NCBI GenBank assembly: GCA_027314685.1
Contig: DAHVAI010000359.1
Location: forward strand, 1-9,002
Length of the DNA: 9,002 nt
Direction of reading: 5' to 3'
Source of the DNA: Nitrososphaerota archaeon
GTDB lineage: Archaea; Thermoproteota; Nitrososphaeria; Nitrososphaerales; CADDZS01
Below the pieces are notes generated by a model. The model saw only the letters and a list, made by a program, of their open reading frames with translations. It was not told the DNA's origin and did no database searches. Shown here piece after piece: positions 6,481 to 9,002 of this stretch (the first letter of the stretch is position 1; every line of letters starts with the position of its first letter). The position numbers and the translations under genes are program-made.

Positions 6481-7941
6481 ATGTCGAAACAAGAGCATTA
6501 CAATTTCATCTCTGGTAAGTGGGTACGGTCAGTTTCTGGAGAAAAGTTTGAAACGTATAATCCTGCTCGCAAGTCAATATCATTGGGGATCTTCCAGCAC
6601 TCAGGAAGGGAGGACGCCAAGGATGCAGTTGCATCAGCCAAAGGCGCGTTACCTAAGTGGAGGAATACTCCCGGCCCCGAGAGAGGTAAGATACTATTCA
6701 GAGCTTCAGAGATTTTAGAGTCTCAGATTGATGAGCTTGCAAGGACGCTTACAGAAGAAGAAGGAAAGACACTGGGAGAAAGCAGGGGCGAGGTCCAGAG
6801 AGCAATCGACATCTTTCGGTTTGCCGCAGGACAAGGGTCGAGGATAGATGGGAAGACTTACTCGTCTGGTTTCAAACGAACTCTGCTATATTCTGTGAGA
6901 GAACCAGTCGGTGTTGTAGCTCTAATGACACCTTGGAACTTTCCAATTGCAATACCTTCATGGAAGATGGCCCCCGCCTTGATTTGTGGTAACACAATCG
7001 TCTTCAAGCCCGCTTCACTGACTCCTCTGATAGGTATGAGGATCGTCTCTGCCCTAGAAAATGCGGGACTACCTTCCGGCGTTCTAAACTTCGTCACCGG
7101 GCCGGGCGCGACCGTCGGCGATGAATTAGCTACAAATCCTGATGTTGACGCTATTTCGTTTACAGGATCCTATGACGTAGGTTATGGCATCCAAAAAGCT
7201 AGGGCAAATTCAAAGAAGATGGCAAGAGTTCAGCTCGAAATGGGAGGAAAGAACCCCACTATTGTACTTCCTGATGCAAGACTTGACGACGCCGCGAATA
7301 TCGTTTCAAAAAGTGCGTTTGGCTTAACTGGCCAAGCCTGTACAGCGACGAGCAGGGTAATCGTACACGAAAGCGTCAAGGAAAAACTGGTGGAGAAGCT
7401 TGCGAGTATTGCAAAGAATACTGTGGTAGGAGATGGGCTCGAACCCAAGACACAAATGGGACCTGCCGTTTCAGAGACGCAGCTTGGAACAGACTTGAAC
7501 TACATTGAGATTGGAAAGAGCGCAGGTGCAAGGATAGTTGCAGGCGGAAACAAATCTAATCAGACAGATCAGAATGGGTACTATATCGAGCCGACGATTT
7601 TCGATGATGTTTCTCCTGACATGCGGATTGCAAAGGAAGAGATTTTCGGACCAGTGCTCTCTGTTATCACTGTCTCGAGTGTTGATCAGGCAATTGACGT
7701 TGCTAACAATTCAGAGTTCGGCCTTACTGCCGGATTGTGCACATCGAACCTAACTAGCGCTTTAGAGTTCGCTGACAAAGTTGAAGCTGGAGTGATAAAG
7801 ATAAACAAGCTCACTACTGGTTTGGAACTCCACGTTCCATTTGGCGGTTTCAAAAAGTCAAGCTCGAATACGTTCAAGGAGCAAGGTGAAGAGACAGTGG
7901 ACTTTTATTCGCGTATCAAAACTGTCTACATTGAGTATTGA
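6481..7941 (+). CDS. 2,5-dioxopentanoate (2-oxoglutarate semialdehyde) dehydrogenase
   Basis: This 486-residue NAD(P)-dependent aldehyde dehydrogenase has the complete catalytic set: oxyanion N153 in TPWNFP, general base E253 in LEMGGKNP, and nucleophile C287 in GQACTATSR. The 34-residue gap between glutamate and cysteine is normal. The cofactor-site F-T-G-S segment precedes E253, and E-E-I-F-G-P-V-L and the late H-V-P-F-G-G-F-K-K-S-S follow. The H-V-P-F-G-G with E-Q-G-x-E-x-V-x-F-Y ending is the style of 2-oxoglutarate semialdehyde dehydrogenases. With the dehydratase 36 bp upstream, the expected reaction is 2,5-dioxopentanoate to 2-oxoglutarate. The same reaction ends hydroxyproline and glucarate breakdown, so the gene alone does not fix the pathway. 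The start at 6481 rests on a strong Shine-Dalgarno. Substrate is inferred from context and motif style. Confidence 0.87.
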   Translation: MSKQEHYNFISGKWVRSVSGEKFETYNPARKSISLGIFQHSGREDAKDAVASAKGALPKWRNTPGPERGKILFRASEILESQIDELARTLTEEEGKTLGESRGEVQRAIDIFRFAAGQGSRIDGKTYSSGFKRTLLYSVREPVGVVALMTPWNFPIAIPSWKMAPALICGNTIVFKPASLTPLIGMRIVSALENAGLPSGVLNFVTGPGATVGDELATNPDVDAISFTGSYDVGYGIQKARANSKKMARVQLEMGGKNPTIVLPDARLDDAANIVSKSAFGLTGQACTATSRVIVHESVKEKLVEKLASIAKNTVVGDGLEPKTQMGPAVSETQLGTDLNYIEIGKSAGARIVAGGNKSNQTDQNGYYIEPTIFDDVSPDMRIAKEEIFGPVLSVITVSSVDQAIDVANNSEFGLTAGLCTSNLTSALEFADKVEAGVIKINKLTTGLELHVPFGGFKKSSSNTFKEQGEETVDFYSRIKTVYIEY

Positions 7942-7962
7942 CATTCAATCGCTACGAAGATG

Positions 7963-7980
7963 ACCAATAGTTGTATTGGT
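7963..7980. terminator. Stem-loop between convergent genes
   Basis: ACCAATA (7963-7969) and TATTGGT (7974-7980) form a perfect 7-bp stem with a GTTG loop; flanking ATGAC/GTCAT could extend it across a 3-nt bulge. It sits in the 41-bp gap between the aldehyde dehydrogenase and the convergent Fe-ADH-like gene, so a two-way terminator is plausible. The stem is AT-rich and no strong T-run follows, so the function is uncertain. Confidence 0.35.
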
Positions 7981-7982
7981 AG

Positions 7983-8966
7983 TCATTTTGCCAGCTTCTG
8001 CCACAATTTCTCCACGTCGCTACGAGTTATATCTGTAACATCAACTATGGTGAACATCGACTTGGTCTCTCTAGAATACCTCTTCATTTGGAGCACGGCG
8101 CTTTCAAATTCGTCATGGTTAATTCCGTAATCTCTAGGCCTGAACAAGAGGCCCATCTCGTCCATCTCGCGCGCGACGACATCTTCTTCCCGATTTTGGA
8201 AATGGGTCAGAACGTATATTCCAGTGCCTACGACTTCGCCATGTAGAAAAGATCTCTTCGTAAGTTCTTCCAATGTATAGAAGTATAGATGCTCGCTCCC
8301 TTCTTCTGGCCTTGGACTCTTGGCTTCGACCTGCACTCGATTTGTCTCGATGTGAAGCTCAACTAGTGTCCTTATGCCTTGATCAGATACGTTCTTTATC
8401 TCGCTGGCATTAGCCTTCAGTTTTAGGAGTATCTTTCTTGCCTCTCCAGCTATCCGCTCGTCGTACGGTTCACCAATTTTATCCTGCGCCAACTTCCAAT
8501 CGAACAATGCGGTCCGGCAAGAGTAGATATCGCCAGTCCCTGCGGTATTGAGTCTCTTTGGTGCAGATTGAATGGATTCGTAGTCAATTACAATTTCATC
8601 TGGAGAAACATTTCCAAGGTACCTGACTTTTCCATCAAACCTTACTGCAGCCGCTGGTGTCGCATACGCGTTTACCGATACTATCGTAGGAACGAATACT
8701 GCTCTGCAACCTCTCTTCCAGGCGAAGTACTTTGCCGTGTCTACAGCAACACCACCTCCAATTCCTACGACGGTGTCGATCACTGGGAGGTCTCGAACAA
8801 GACGATCCAAATAGTCATGTTCTAATCCTTCAGTCATTACAACTGAGGAAGGGGTTCCTCCTATCCTGTCCTTGACTAGGCCCCATGGTATTTCCATAGT
8901 CATTACTGCATACTTTCCGATTCTAGTTCCAAGACCATCTATTTTGCCAAATTCCACTTTCGTCAT
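7983..8966 (-). CDS. Glycerol-1-phosphate dehydrogenase/Fe-ADH-like oxidoreductase, substrate unknown
   Basis: The 327-residue protein has the two-domain layout of iron-containing alcohol dehydrogenases and archaeal glycerol-1-phosphate dehydrogenase. The dinucleotide-binding motif is GIGGGVAVDTAK (68-79). Metal-ligand candidates are D146 in AGTGDIYS, H242 in FLHGEVVG and H255 in VLTHFQ, a D-H-H set as in glycerol-1-phosphate dehydrogenase. The G-S-E-H-L segment (223-227) also recalls that family. Between them, however, V-N-A-Y-A-T-P-A-A-A-V-R (98-109) differs from what I recall of canonical archaeal EgsA, so this is probably a paralog acting on another polyol or sugar rather than the lipid-synthesis enzyme. 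The start is ATG 8966, with purine-rich AGGGGA about 7 nt upstream. No promoter can be called because the window ends 36 nt further. It converges on the pentose-pathway pair. Confidence 0.75.
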   Translation of the reverse strand: MTKVEFGKIDGLGTRIGKYAVMTMEIPWGLVKDRIGGTPSSVVMTEGLEHDYLDRLVRDLPVIDTVVGIGGGVAVDTAKYFAWKRGCRAVFVPTIVSVNAYATPAAAVRFDGKVRYLGNVSPDEIVIDYESIQSAPKRLNTAGTGDIYSCRTALFDWKLAQDKIGEPYDERIAGEARKILLKLKANASEIKNVSDQGIRTLVELHIETNRVQVEAKSPRPEEGSEHLYFYTLEELTKRSFLHGEVVGTGIYVLTHFQNREEDVVAREMDEMGLLFRPRDYGINHDEFESAVLQMKRYSRETKSMFTIVDVTDITRSDVEKLWQKLAK

Positions 8967-9002
8967 TTATTTTCCCCTGACTTTTCAGTAACCTGCTATT
9001 CT

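Noticed and set aside
8568..8825. Open frame of 85 codons on the plus strand inside the Fe-ADH-like gene
   Set aside because: Antisense to conserved motifs of the real gene, with an atypical Arg/Tyr/Cys-rich composition; treated as a shadow.
1..9002. CRISPR array, tRNA, rRNA, riboswitch, toxin-antitoxin or defence genes
   Set aside because: No regularly spaced repeats, no cloverleaf-like sequence in the gaps, and no gap over 200 bp that could hold such elements.

Overview
The window looks archaeal. Two starts (the minus-strand gene beginning at 5366 and the plus-strand gene at 5548) have AT-rich TATA-like boxes centred about 28-30 nt upstream and no Shine-Dalgarno sequence, the pattern of leaderless archaeal transcripts. 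Internal operon genes instead carry motifs resembling the archaeal GGTGA-type Shine-Dalgarno. The dehydratase and aldehyde dehydrogenase at 5548-7941 are, from memory of the family, closest to the Sulfolobus pentose-oxidation enzymes. I infer a Thermoproteota-type archaeon, possibly a heterotroph, but the genus cannot be fixed from this sequence.

Layout. At the left edge (3-137) is the C-terminal end of a DDE/integrase-core transposase. It is followed by a tight plus-strand operon (202-4244) of a complete Dpp/Opp-type ABC transporter core: two permeases and two ATPases, overlapping or separated by only a few bases. No solute-binding protein gene is present; the position just upstream of the permease is occupied by the transposase end. 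The operon ends on a T-run at a convergent junction with a minus-strand fold-type III PLP enzyme of the D-threonine aldolase/D-serine dehydratase family (4254-5366).

A 181-bp divergent promoter region (5367-5547) separates this PLP gene from a plus-strand pair: a fumarylacetoacetase-fold 2-keto-3-deoxy-pentonate dehydratase (5548-6444) and an aldehyde dehydrogenase resembling 2-oxoglutarate semialdehyde dehydrogenase (6481-7941). Together they would convert a 2-keto-3-deoxypentonate to 2-oxoglutarate, the lower half of the oxidative (Weimberg-type) pentose pathway. The upper-half enzymes (sugar dehydrogenase, lactonase, aldonate dehydratase) are not in the window. The final gene (7983-8966, minus) converges on the pair and encodes a glycerol-1-phosphate-dehydrogenase/Fe-ADH-like protein of unknown substrate.

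How they may work together: Dpp/Opp-type transporters in archaea import peptides or oligosaccharides (a cellobiose system of this class is known in Sulfolobus), so transporter plus pentose enzymes suggests a catabolic island for plant-type carbohydrate or amino-acid derivatives. The PLP enzyme and the Fe-ADH-like protein do not belong to the known pentose pathway, so their link is inference from position only. No tRNA, rRNA, CRISPR array or complete insertion sequence was found. I saw known families in an unusual grouping, not a clearly new system.
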